6,573 nucleotides of DNA from Alphaproteobacteria bacterium MarineAlpha3_Bin3 (GTDB lineage Bacteria > Pseudomonadota > Alphaproteobacteria > Rhodospirillales > Casp-alpha2): assembly GCA_002938075.1 (NCBI GenBank), contig PTLK01000114.1, positions 1 to 6,573 on the forward strand, written 5' to 3'. Shown piece after piece: positions 1 through 5,908 of the stretch. The notes beneath the pieces were generated by a model, which saw nothing but the letters and a program-made list of their open reading frames with translations, made no database searches and was not told the origin of the DNA. Numbering within the stretch: position 1 is the stretch's first letter; every line of letters begins with the position of its first letter. Both the position numbers and the translations under genes were made by a program.

Positions 1-136
1 GTTCGACCGTCTTTTTGGTCTTCAGGACATAATCATCAGTCCAGCGCCGGATGTGGTCTTCCGTCTGTGCGTCAGTCTTGGAATCGGCGCCGGTATCGGT
101 TTCGGCATCGCTTTTGTTATCGGTATCGGGGGCCAT
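1..136 (-). CDS. Partial N-terminus of an unidentified protein, tentatively nicotinate phosphoribosyltransferase-like
   Basis: The ATG (136-134) overlaps the TAA stop of the DAHP synthase by one base (TAATG), so the two are probably co-transcribed and translationally coupled. The frame stays open for 45 codons and runs off the left edge of the window. Residues 1-27 are a low-complexity, Asp/Thr-rich acidic leader beginning MAPDTDNKSD. More ordered sequence follows at residues 28-45, with the stretch RRWTDDYVLKTKKTVE. From memory, a similar 'RWTD-Y--(R/K)TK' segment opens the nicotinate phosphoribosyltransferase-like proteins of some Rhodospirillales, which would make this an NAD-salvage enzyme. 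That rests on about 18 residues and is only a suggestion. No convincing Shine-Dalgarno motif lies before the ATG, in keeping with coupling to the upstream gene. Confidence 0.6.
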   Translation of the reverse strand, partial: MAPDTDNKSDAETDTGADSKTDAQTEDHIRRWTDDYVLKTKKTVE

Positions 137-1530
137 TAGTTAGCCTGCCGGGCGCGCCCGGGGGCCTTGGCGGCGACCTGGGACCGGCCGAGTTTGAGGA
201 TTTCCGCCAACAGGAACGCCAATTCCAACGCCTGCTTGGCGTTCAGCCTTGGATCGCAATGGGTATGGTAGCGGTCCGACAGGTTGGCCTCGGTGATGGC
301 CTGGGCGCCGCCGGTGCATTCGGTGACGTCCTGGCCGGTCATTTCGAAATGGACGCCGCCAGCATGCGTGCCTTCGGCCCGATGGACGGCGAAGAAGCCC
401 TTGACCTCCTCGAGGATGCGCACGACCGGCCGCGTCTTATAGCCGGTGGCGCTTTTCTCGGTGTTTCCGTGCATCGGGTCGCAGACCCAGACCACCTTCC
501 TGCCCTTGGCCTCGACGGCGCGGATCAACGGCGGCAGCAAGGTTTCCACCTTATCCGCGCCCATGCGCGAAATGATCGTCAGCCGGCCGGGCTCGTTCCT
601 GGGGTTGAGGATGTCGATGAGTTTCAGCATCTCGTCGGCGTCGGTTGACGGTCCGGCCTTGAAGGCCAGCGGGTTGGCGATGCCGCGCATGAATTCGACG
701 TGCGCGCCGTCCAATTGCCGGGTGCGGTCGCCGATCCACAACAGGTGGGCCGAGGTGTCGTACCAGTCGCCGGAGGTCGAATCGACGCGGGTCATGGCCT
801 GTTCATAGTTCAGCAGCAGCCCCTCGTGCGAAGTGAAGAAATCGGTCTCGCGAATCTGCGGCGTCGTGTCCGAGGTCAGCCCGCAGGCGGCCATGAACGC
901 CAGCGTTTCGTCGAGCCGGTCGGCCAGGTCCCGGTAGCGTTCGGCCAGCGGGCTGTCGTCGACGAAGCCTAGGTTCCATTGATGGACCTTGTGCAGGTCG
1001 GCGTATCCGCCCTGGGCGAAGGCCCGGATCAGGTTCAGGGTCGCCGCCGACTGGTTGTATCCCTGAACCAACCGGTCCGGGTCCGGCGTGCGGGCAGCCG
1101 CAGTGAACTCCATGGCGTTGACCATGTCGCCGCGGTAACTGGGCAGGGTCTCGCCGTCGATGGTTTCCGTCGGCTCGGATCGGGGCTTGACGAACTGCCC
1201 GGCCAGGCGGCCGATCTTGACCACCGGCAGGGCGGCGCCGAAGGTCAGCACCACGGCCATCTGCAATAGCACGCGGAAGGTATCGCGGATGTTGTCGGGG
1301 AGGAACTCGGCGAAGCTCTCGGCGCAGTCGCCGCCCTGCAGCATAAACGCCTGGCCTTCGGCGACCTGGCTGAGTTGGTGTTTAAGATTGCGGGCCTCGC
1401 CGGCGAAGACCAGCGGCGGCATGCGGCGGAGCTGCTTTTCCACCGCTTCCATCGCGCCCGCGTCCGGGTATTCCGGCACCTGGCGGATCGGTTTGCCGCG
1501 CCAGTTGTCCGGCGCCCATTTCTTGGCCAT
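136..1530 (-). CDS. aroG: 3-deoxy-7-phosphoheptulonate (DAHP) synthase, class II
   Basis: This cytosolic enzyme condenses phosphoenolpyruvate with erythrose 4-phosphate to DAHP, the first step of the shikimate pathway to aromatic amino acids. The 464-aa product is full length for the class II (plant/actinobacterial type) family. Visible family motifs in order are QGGDCAES (65-72), KIGRLAGQFVKPRS (105-118), HQWNLGF (183-189), FFTSHEGLLLNYEQ (231-244), WIGDRTRQLDGAH (265-277), DPMHGNT (351-357), HFEMTGQDVTEC (394-405) and DPRLNAKQ (426-433). By comparison with the Mycobacterium tuberculosis enzyme, the metal ligands should be Cys69, His354, Glu396 and Asp426, all present. The start MAKKWAPDNW is supported by the gene start repeating exactly at the edge of the upstream duplication. 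Only a weak AGAG-like ribosome site precedes it. The symbol is the one used for the mycobacterial enzyme; aroF or aroH are used elsewhere. Confidence 0.97.
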   Translation of the reverse strand: MAKKWAPDNWRGKPIRQVPEYPDAGAMEAVEKQLRRMPPLVFAGEARNLKHQLSQVAEGQAFMLQGGDCAESFAEFLPDNIRDTFRVLLQMAVVLTFGAALPVVKIGRLAGQFVKPRSEPTETIDGETLPSYRGDMVNAMEFTAAARTPDPDRLVQGYNQSAATLNLIRAFAQGGYADLHKVHQWNLGFVDDSPLAERYRDLADRLDETLAFMAACGLTSDTTPQIRETDFFTSHEGLLLNYEQAMTRVDSTSGDWYDTSAHLLWIGDRTRQLDGAHVEFMRGIANPLAFKAGPSTDADEMLKLIDILNPRNEPGRLTIISRMGADKVETLLPPLIRAVEAKGRKVVWVCDPMHGNTEKSATGYKTRPVVRILEEVKGFFAVHRAEGTHAGGVHFEMTGQDVTECTGGAQAITEANLSDRYHTHCDPRLNAKQALELAFLLAEILKLGRSQVAAKAPGRARQAN

Positions 1531-1610
1531 GTCAAATCTCTATTTCAGGTTTTCCCAGGTCGTAGACCGCTCCTATACGCCGGTGCGGTTAATATTTCCA
1601 GAAAAACCGG
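1512..1610. repeat. R1: right copy of a roughly 100-bp direct repeat covering the aroG start and upstream region
   Basis: R1 spans the first six codons of aroG, its 5' untranslated region and its putative promoter. It recurs in the same orientation at 3503-3619 (R2). The codon and untranslated part (1512-1564) is roughly 80-85% identical by eye. The distal part is identical: a 17-base block (1565-1581) and a 28-base block (1583-1610). The copies differ there only by an extra tandem 17-mer in R2 and a single base. Identity stops sharply at 1610, where R1 abuts the gor fragment. Confidence 0.9.
1572..1600 (-). promoter_or_regulatory. Putative sigma-70-type promoter of aroG
   Basis: On the minus strand a TGGAAA element (1600-1595) is followed by a 17-base spacer and TATAGG (1577-1572), giving a 5' untranslated region of about 35 bases before the aroG ATG at 1530. 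The -35 matches TTGACA at four of six positions and the -10 is close to consensus. Its placement in the part of R1/R2 that is exactly conserved supports function. This is a visual match only. Confidence 0.4.
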
Positions 1611-1611
1611 T

Positions 1612-1683
1612 ACAGGGGTAAAAGCCGATGGTGGCGTCGAAGTCGGCCTTGGTGACGCCGCATCTGAGGGCAACGGCGAAGCC
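1612..1683 (-). pseudogene. Fragment of glutathione reductase 3' end (gor remnant)
   Basis: Read on the minus strand, these 24 codons give GFAVALRCGVTKADFDATIG followed by FYPC, matching residues 421-444 of the intact gor product in this window (GFAVALRTGATKADFDATIG then IHPT). Eighteen of the first 20 residues agree. At DNA level 30 consecutive bases are identical (1624-1653 versus 4515-4544), and the rest carries both synonymous and non-synonymous changes. The position of the catalytic His442 is Tyr here. The gor-like frame runs straight into R1 and ends at a TAG near 1574, with no reductase body upstream, so it cannot encode an enzyme. It lies between the TPR gene and aroG and marks an old gor-aroG junction. 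Confidence 0.88.
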
Positions 1684-1722
1684 GGGGTCCCTGGTTCAGT
1701 TCCAACCGGCCCAACATCAAGC

Positions 1723-3426
1723 CTAAATAACATCGAAAGCCATGGAATGGCGGATCGCTTCCTTTTCGTAGGGCCGCACCCCGTGCCAGAAATAGGACGG
1801 GAAGAACAACGCCATGCCGGGTATGGGGCGGATCAACCGCTGGGCCTTGTTGCGTTCCGATACGAACCTGGGCGGCGGCTCGCCGATCTGGATGCAGCCT
1901 TCGCCCGCCTGCCACCTGTCTTCCGGAAGGTCGGGAACCTTAATGTAATAAACGCCGCTGATCCAGCCTTCATTGTGGAGATGGCTGTTGTCGTACCCGG
2001 ACCCGTGAAGGATGGTCGACCAGGCCCCGGTGAACCGGAAATCGGGATTAAGGTATCTGAGGAAAGGATGATCCGGATCTTTCTCCTCCGAATCTTTCTC
2101 CAATGAATGGATGTATTCGGAAAGGGCCTTTGAAATCTTTTCCTTCAACACTGCCGTTAAGCCTGTCGGGCCGGTGAAAAGGCTGCCCGGAATCTGGGTG
2201 CCGCCCTTCATGGTTTGGCCCGGTGGTTCCGGATGCTCGGTGTGCATCGCCTCGAGTTCGACGTGAAGAGCCTCGTTGAAGGCATCAAGATCATCGAAGC
2301 CGTCCGGAACTTCGAGAAAACGCGTGGTGAGGAATTCGTCAATGTCGACAATTTCAGAGACCCTTGCGTCGCCGGTTTCGTTCATGGCGATGGTCAACGC
2401 CCCCAAGATGCTGCTGCGCCTGGGATGCAGTTCGTGGGCACGCAGAAAAACGCCGACGGCTTGCTTGAAATCCCCGGCCAGGGAAAGGGTGTTGCCCCAT
2501 TCCTCCCGAAAAAAAGGATTCTGCCCATCCAAGCGGACGGCTTGTTGGTGTTCGGCGGCGGCTTCATCGAATTTTTTCTGTTTCGTGTACAGGCAACCCA
2601 GCCCGCTATGGGCTTCGGCGTTTTCAGCGTCAAGCGCCAGCGCCCGGTTGAGCGCTTTTTCCGCTTCATCCAATTTCTGTGAAAAAACCAACGCCTTGCC
2701 CAAGTTGCAATGGGCTTCCGACGATTGGGGCAGCAATTCACAGGCGCGATAATAGGAATCGTCCATGCGGTCCTTTTGGCCCAAATCCCAATAGAGTACT
2801 TTCAGCGCTTCATGGGCTTCCCCATAAAGCGGGTTTAATTCAACCGCGGCTTGATAGGCGCGGATGGCCGCTTCCTTGTTCCCCTGCTCGTTGAAAAGCG
2901 AACCCAAGCTCAGGTGCGTGTGCTCCATCCGGGGCTCCAGGCGCAAGGCCTCGACGTAGGATTCCTGGGCTTTTTCCAGGTTGCCCCTGGCCTGCAGCAG
3001 AACCCCGTAATTGTGGAGAATATCGGGCCAACTCCCATCCTGGGCCAGCGCCGTTTCGTAGGCTTCCTGGGCTTCCTCCAGTCGGTCCAGGTCATTGAGC
3101 GTAAGGCCGAGATTATTGAGAATGTCCGGGTGCAGGGGGTTGCCTTTAAGCCCCCGGCGGTAACTTTCCAACGCCCCGGAAAGGTCCCCGGCGCAATAAA
3201 GGGCCTGACCAAGGTTGTTTAAATAGTCGGGGTTTTCGCCGGCCATGGCGATCGAATCCCGGATCAGCCGGATGGCCTGTGGGAAATCCCCGTTTTGAAG
3301 CGACACCACGCCTAGGAGATGGAGCGCTTCCGCGTTTCCCGGGTCCTTGCTGAGAATCTTTTGATAGACCGCCGCCGCCTCGCCAAGGCGGCCTTCCATA
3401 TGCAACTGGCGCCCCAGTTCCAGCAT
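1723..3426 (-). CDS. TPR-repeat protein with C-terminal 2OG-Fe(II) oxygenase-like domain
   Basis: This 567-aa protein has no signal peptide or membrane segment and is probably cytosolic. Residues 1 to about 350 form roughly ten 34-residue TPR units; consensus stretches include EALHLLGV (33-40), NNLGLTL (104-110) and EAHSGLGCLY (271-280). A linker (350-410) joins a domain at about 410-567 resembling putative 2OG-Fe(II) oxygenases of the Pfam 2OG-FeII_Oxy_5 type: SHLHNEGWISGVYYIKVP (481-498), then FFPSYFWHGVRPY (541-553) and RHSMAFD (559-565). Likely iron ligands are in H482-L-H484 plus distal His548; Arg559 probably binds 2-oxoglutarate. The TPRs may recruit a protein or glycan substrate, which is unknown. 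The ATG directly follows an in-frame TGA (TGAATG), fixing the earliest start, and no Shine-Dalgarno motif precedes it. Base composition looks less GC-rich than in aroG and gor. The gene is bracketed by direct repeats R1/R2, suggesting later arrival. Confidence 0.9.
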   Translation of the reverse strand: MLELGRQLHMEGRLGEAAAVYQKILSKDPGNAEALHLLGVVSLQNGDFPQAIRLIRDSIAMAGENPDYLNNLGQALYCAGDLSGALESYRRGLKGNPLHPDILNNLGLTLNDLDRLEEAQEAYETALAQDGSWPDILHNYGVLLQARGNLEKAQESYVEALRLEPRMEHTHLSLGSLFNEQGNKEAAIRAYQAAVELNPLYGEAHEALKVLYWDLGQKDRMDDSYYRACELLPQSSEAHCNLGKALVFSQKLDEAEKALNRALALDAENAEAHSGLGCLYTKQKKFDEAAAEHQQAVRLDGQNPFFREEWGNTLSLAGDFKQAVGVFLRAHELHPRRSSILGALTIAMNETGDARVSEIVDIDEFLTTRFLEVPDGFDDLDAFNEALHVELEAMHTEHPEPPGQTMKGGTQIPGSLFTGPTGLTAVLKEKISKALSEYIHSLEKDSEEKDPDHPFLRYLNPDFRFTGAWSTILHGSGYDNSHLHNEGWISGVYYIKVPDLPEDRWQAGEGCIQIGEPPPRFVSERNKAQRLIRPIPGMALFFPSYFWHGVRPYEKEAIRHSMAFDVI

Positions 3427-3437
3427 TCACCGGGCCA

Positions 3438-3521
3438 TCAGCGCGGATTCACGCGATTGAACGGACCGCGCAGGCGATTCCGATCAACCCCGATCTGCTC
3501 TAGCGCCCATTTCCTGGCCAT
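3438..3521 (-). CDS. Short leader ORF (27 aa) that begins as a copy of the aroG start
   Basis: The ATG at 3521 sits in R2 exactly where the aroG ATG sits in R1. It encodes MARKWALEQIGVDRN and further residues, 27 in all. The first six codons differ from aroG by one base (MAKKWA in aroG), then similarity ends. Its TGA overlaps an ATG (TGATGG) that opens a three-codon frame (ATG GCC CGG TGA), whose stop touches the TPR gene's ATG. It probably does not make a functional peptide. It could deliver ribosomes to the TPR gene by termination-reinitiation, or simply be duplication debris. Confidence 0.35.
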   Translation of the reverse strand: MARKWALEQIGVDRNRLRGPFNRVNPR

Positions 3522-3556
3522 GTCGAAGTCTCTTTTTCGAGTTTGCCCGGTTCGTT

Positions 3557-3590
3557 GACCGCTCCTATACGCCGACCGCTCCTATACGCC
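3557..3590. repeat. Perfect tandem duplication of a 17-mer inside R2
   Basis: The 17-mer gaccgctcctatacgcc occurs twice back to back (3557-3573 and 3574-3590) but only once in R1 (1565-1581). Each copy contains TATAGG on the minus strand, so R2 carries two potential -10 elements while R1 has one. Confidence 0.95.
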
Positions 3591-3609
3591 AGTGCGGTTA
3601 ATATTTCCA
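3564..3609 (-). promoter_or_regulatory. Putative promoter of the TPR-oxygenase gene, copied from aroG
   Basis: The aroG promoter elements recur here: TGGAAA (3609-3604), a 17-base spacer, and TATAGG (3586-3581). A second TATAGG (3569-3564) from the 17-mer duplication lies one repeat unit downstream but has no well-spaced -35. Transcription would enter the 27-codon leader and then the TPR gene. Confidence 0.38.
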
Positions 3610-3655
3610 GAAAAACCGGCGGTGGGGCGGGTGCACGTCGTTCCCGGATCATCAT

Positions 3656-3773
3656 CATGTCGTCACCATGTCGTCCTGGCGTTATGGAAAACTCCCGCCG
3701 GAATGGTGGCTTTTGTCGGCTTTTCCAGCGTTATGGAAAATCTCCACCGAAAAGTACGCAAAGGTACGCAAAG
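3656..3773. repeat. Cluster of short direct and inverted repeats
   Basis: Several small repeats crowd this stretch. catgtcgtc occurs at 3656-3664 and 3667-3675. gcgttatggaaaa occurs at 3679-3691 and 3728-3740, with weaker similarity continuing after each (an imperfect unit of about 49 bp). A perfect inverted repeat TTTTCCA/TGGAAAA lies at 3721-3740 around a six-base loop. gtacgcaaag is tandemly doubled at 3754-3773. No gene is convincing here. It may be a decayed intergenic repeat or an insertion scar. Confidence 0.7.
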
Positions 3774-4297
3774 GTCCACATTTGTCTCCATTTCCCCCGG
3801 GCCCGTCATCCTTCCCAGCGGCGTCCGGATCACGAGTCGTCAATTCATGCGTATCCCCTATGAACTCTGCAATGTCCTTTTTTGCAATCGGGGTTTTTGA
3901 AGTTTTTTCGGCTAGATCGATAGAGGCAGACTCAATTTTTGATGGTTGGGCATCATTAAAAAAATCCGAAGCGTGTTTAAGTGTCCCGCGTGTAGTCACA
4001 CCCAGAACATTTATTCCGTCTTTCGTTTTCTCGATTAACCGCTTTTCCTCAAGGAGTTGAAGAAGGACATTAAGCTCATGGCGTGGGTTGAGGCGAGCAG
4101 CTTTTGCAACTGCCTGCACCTTCAGCTTGGTTAAGCGTTGCATTATTAGTTTCGCCAAGTCCCGAAAGGAGATGGGCAGCCTTCGATGCTTCATCAATAG
4201 CCGGAAACTCCGAAGGGCCTAGAGCATCCATCGTGATTTTTCGACCATGATGGATGATCCAAGTACCTATGGTTTCTTTAGATGTGTTGCTAGTCAT
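3682..4297 (-). pseudogene. Frameshifted gene of unknown function, AT-rich
   Basis: Two overlapping minus-strand frames read as one protein broken by a single-base shift. From the ATG at 4297 the first frame gives MTSNTSKETIGTWIIHHGRK and continues to ...LNQAE (59 residues). Dropping one C of the CC at 4119-4120 continues directly into VQAVAKAARLNPRHELNVLL in the other frame, which runs to a TAA at 3682 (about 204 aa rebuilt). The segment ARLNPRHELNVLLQLLEEKRLI followed by a short strand-like INVLGVTTRG looks like a winged-helix fold, which is a guess. The last 45 or so residues are Gly/Asp-rich and come from GC-richer repeat-laden DNA (left of about 3838), so the original C-terminus is probably lost. 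The composition is far more AT-rich than its neighbours, suggesting horizontal origin. I do not recognise the family. Confidence 0.6.
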
Positions 4298-4439
4298 AAA
4301 TTGATCTTTGCGCAGGATGGTTTCTTGATAGAGTTGATACCAATTCGTACATGCCGGTTATTCTAGGTGCGAAATTGATTAATTAGTGTCCTTTTTTTAA
4401 ATCTCTGGATCGCCAAAATCAGCCTATCCTCCGTCTCTC

Positions 4440-5834
4440 TTAAGCCTCCCCCCTCCCCAAATCTTCCCGCTTCTCCCGTAGCGTAAAGAACTCCTCGCCG
4501 GCCGTCGGGTGGATGCCGATGGTGGCGTCGAAGTCGGCCTTGGTAGCGCCGGTGCGGAGCGCCACGGCGAAGCCCTGGATGATCTCCGGCGCGTCCATGC
4601 CGACCATGTGGCAGCCGAGCACGCGGCCGGTCTTGCGCTCGACGATGAGCTTCATCATCGATTTTTCGTCGCGGCCCGAAAGGGTGAATTTCATCGGCGT
4701 GAAGCGCGACACGTAGACATCGATGCCGCCGCCGGCCCCGGCCTCAACATGGGCCTCGGCCTCGGTTAATCCCACGGTGCCGATCGGCGGCTGGCTGAAC
4801 ACCGCCGAGGGCACGTTTGCGTAATCAAGTGCGGTGGGCTGGCCGCCGAAGGCCGTCCTGACCATCGCCTCGGCCTCGGCGATGGCGACCGGCGTCAGGT
4901 TCATGCGCTCGGTGACGTCGCCGATGGCGTAGATGTTGTCGACCGAGGCGCGGGAAAATTCATCGACCCTGACGGCGCCCTTGCCGTCCAACTCGACGCC
5001 GGCTTCCCCCAGCCCCATGCCCTTAGTGTTGGGGGCGCGGCCGGTGGCGTACATGACCCGGTCGGCGGCGATGGTGCCGCCGCCTTTCAGTTTGAGCGAA
5101 AATGCCCCCCCGGACTTATTGCCTTCCTTGGTTATCTCCTCGACCACGGTCTCGCGGCGGATGTCGATGCCCTTCTTTTCCATTTCCCCGGCCAGCATGT
5201 CGCGCACGTCGTCGTCGAAGCCGCGCAGGATCTGCGGCGCGCGGATGATCTCGGTGACCCGGGCGCCGAGGGAATTGAAGATGCCGGCGAATTCGACGGC
5301 GATATAGCCGCCGCCGATGATGGCGATGCGGTCCGGCAGTTCGTGCAAATCGAGCGCCTCGTTCGACGTGATCACGTGTTCGATGCCGGGGATGTCGGGC
5401 ATCATCGGCCAGCCGCCGGTGGCCACCAGGAGGGTCTTCGTGGTCAGGCTTTTGCCATCGACCTCGACCGTGTGCGGATCGGCGAGGGTGGCGGTGGCGA
5501 AGACTTCCTCGACCCCGGCCTCGCCGAGGATTCGGTGATAGACCGCTTCGAGCCGGTCGAGCTCCTTGTTCTTGGCTTTGATGAGCGCCGGCCAGTCGAA
5601 GCCGGGGTCGACGCGTTCCCAGCCGTAACCGCCCGAATCCTCGAAGTCATCGGCGAAGTGGCCGGCGTAGACTAAAAGCTTCTTGGGCACGCAGCCGCGC
5701 ATGACGCAGGTTCCGCCGGTGCGCAGGTTCTCGACGATGGCGGCCTTGGCGCCCATGGCCGCCGCCCTTCTGGACGCGCGCACGCCGCCGGAGCCGGCGC
5801 CGATGGTGATCAGGTCGTAGTCGTATAGGGGCAT
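4440..5834 (-). CDS. gor: Glutathione-disulfide reductase
   Basis: This FAD flavoenzyme uses NADPH to reduce glutathione disulfide to two glutathiones in the cytosol. The product is 464 aa. An N-terminal FAD motif GAGSGGVRASRRAA (12-25) is followed by the redox disulfide Cys43/Cys48 in GGTCVMRGCVPKK, the NAD(P)-binding GGGYIAVEFAG (174-184), the second FAD motif IYAIGDVTERMNLTPVAIAEA (301-321, broken here as IYAIGDV and NLTPVAIAEA), and the C-terminal active site IHPTAGEEF with His442 and Glu447. Arg198 and Arg204 match the two arginines that select NADPH in human GR, so trypanothione or lipoamide activity is less likely. The frame is open further upstream (to 5909), but MPLYDYDLITIGAG is the normal family start; the extra 25 residues are unlike the family and would overlap the divergent cytochrome gene's leader. 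No Shine-Dalgarno motif is visible. Confidence 0.96.
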   Translation of the reverse strand: MPLYDYDLITIGAGSGGVRASRRAAAMGAKAAIVENLRTGGTCVMRGCVPKKLLVYAGHFADDFEDSGGYGWERVDPGFDWPALIKAKNKELDRLEAVYHRILGEAGVEEVFATATLADPHTVEVDGKSLTTKTLLVATGGWPMMPDIPGIEHVITSNEALDLHELPDRIAIIGGGYIAVEFAGIFNSLGARVTEIIRAPQILRGFDDDVRDMLAGEMEKKGIDIRRETVVEEITKEGNKSGGAFSLKLKGGGTIAADRVMYATGRAPNTKGMGLGEAGVELDGKGAVRVDEFSRASVDNIYAIGDVTERMNLTPVAIAEAEAMVRTAFGGQPTALDYANVPSAVFSQPPIGTVGLTEAEAHVEAGAGGGIDVYVSRFTPMKFTLSGRDEKSMMKLIVERKTGRVLGCHMVGMDAPEIIQGFAVALRTGATKADFDATIGIHPTAGEEFFTLREKREDLGRGEA

Positions 5835-5843
5835 GACCGGCGG

Positions 5844-5880
5844 AGTATACTTGACCTTCCGCCCGCTGGAAGCGTTATCA
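5844..5880. promoter_or_regulatory. Putative overlapping divergent promoters between gor and the cytochrome gene
   Basis: The 74-base gap between the two divergent starts must hold both promoters. On the minus strand TATACT (5849-5844) is a good -10, but its -35 is poor (CTTCCA at 17 bases). It ends only nine bases before the gor ATG, implying an almost leaderless message. On the plus strand TTGACC (5851-5856) is a good -35, with a weak TTATCA (5875-5880) 18 bases downstream. The two signals abut, so the genes may compete for or share regulation. Confidence 0.3.
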
Positions 5881-5908
5881 GGGGGGGCGAAGTGAAGGAA
5901 AAAAACCA

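Larger units (their letters stand above)
3503..3619. repeat. R2: left copy of the aroG-start direct repeat
   Basis: This is the diverged counterpart of R1, in the same orientation and about 2 kb away, lying upstream of the TPR-oxygenase gene. It holds six aroG-like codons, an AGAGA-containing upstream region and the promoter-like block. It is 18 bases longer than R1: one extra base in the untranslated part and a tandemly doubled 17-mer. Identity with R1 ends at 3619 on one side and after the sixth codon on the other. Confidence 0.9.

Noticed and set aside
67..648. Plus-strand open frame opposite the DAHP synthase
   Set aside because: It is Arg/Gly-rich, antisense to a strongly conserved enzyme and shows no family features. 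The other long plus-strand frames over aroG, the TPR gene and gor are likewise shadows of GC-rich coding DNA.
1585..1610. Inverted repeat CGGTT...AACCG within R1 and R2 as transposon end or operator
   Set aside because: The five-base arms are too short and widely spaced to be convincing, and there is no target-site duplication around the repeats.
3751..3773. CRISPR-like array from the gtacgcaaag tandem
   Set aside because: It has only two adjacent copies, with no spacers and no cas genes nearby.
4380..4400. T/A-rich run as rho-independent terminator of gor
   Set aside because: Read on the minus strand the run is A-rich, not U-rich, and no stable GC-rich stem precedes it.
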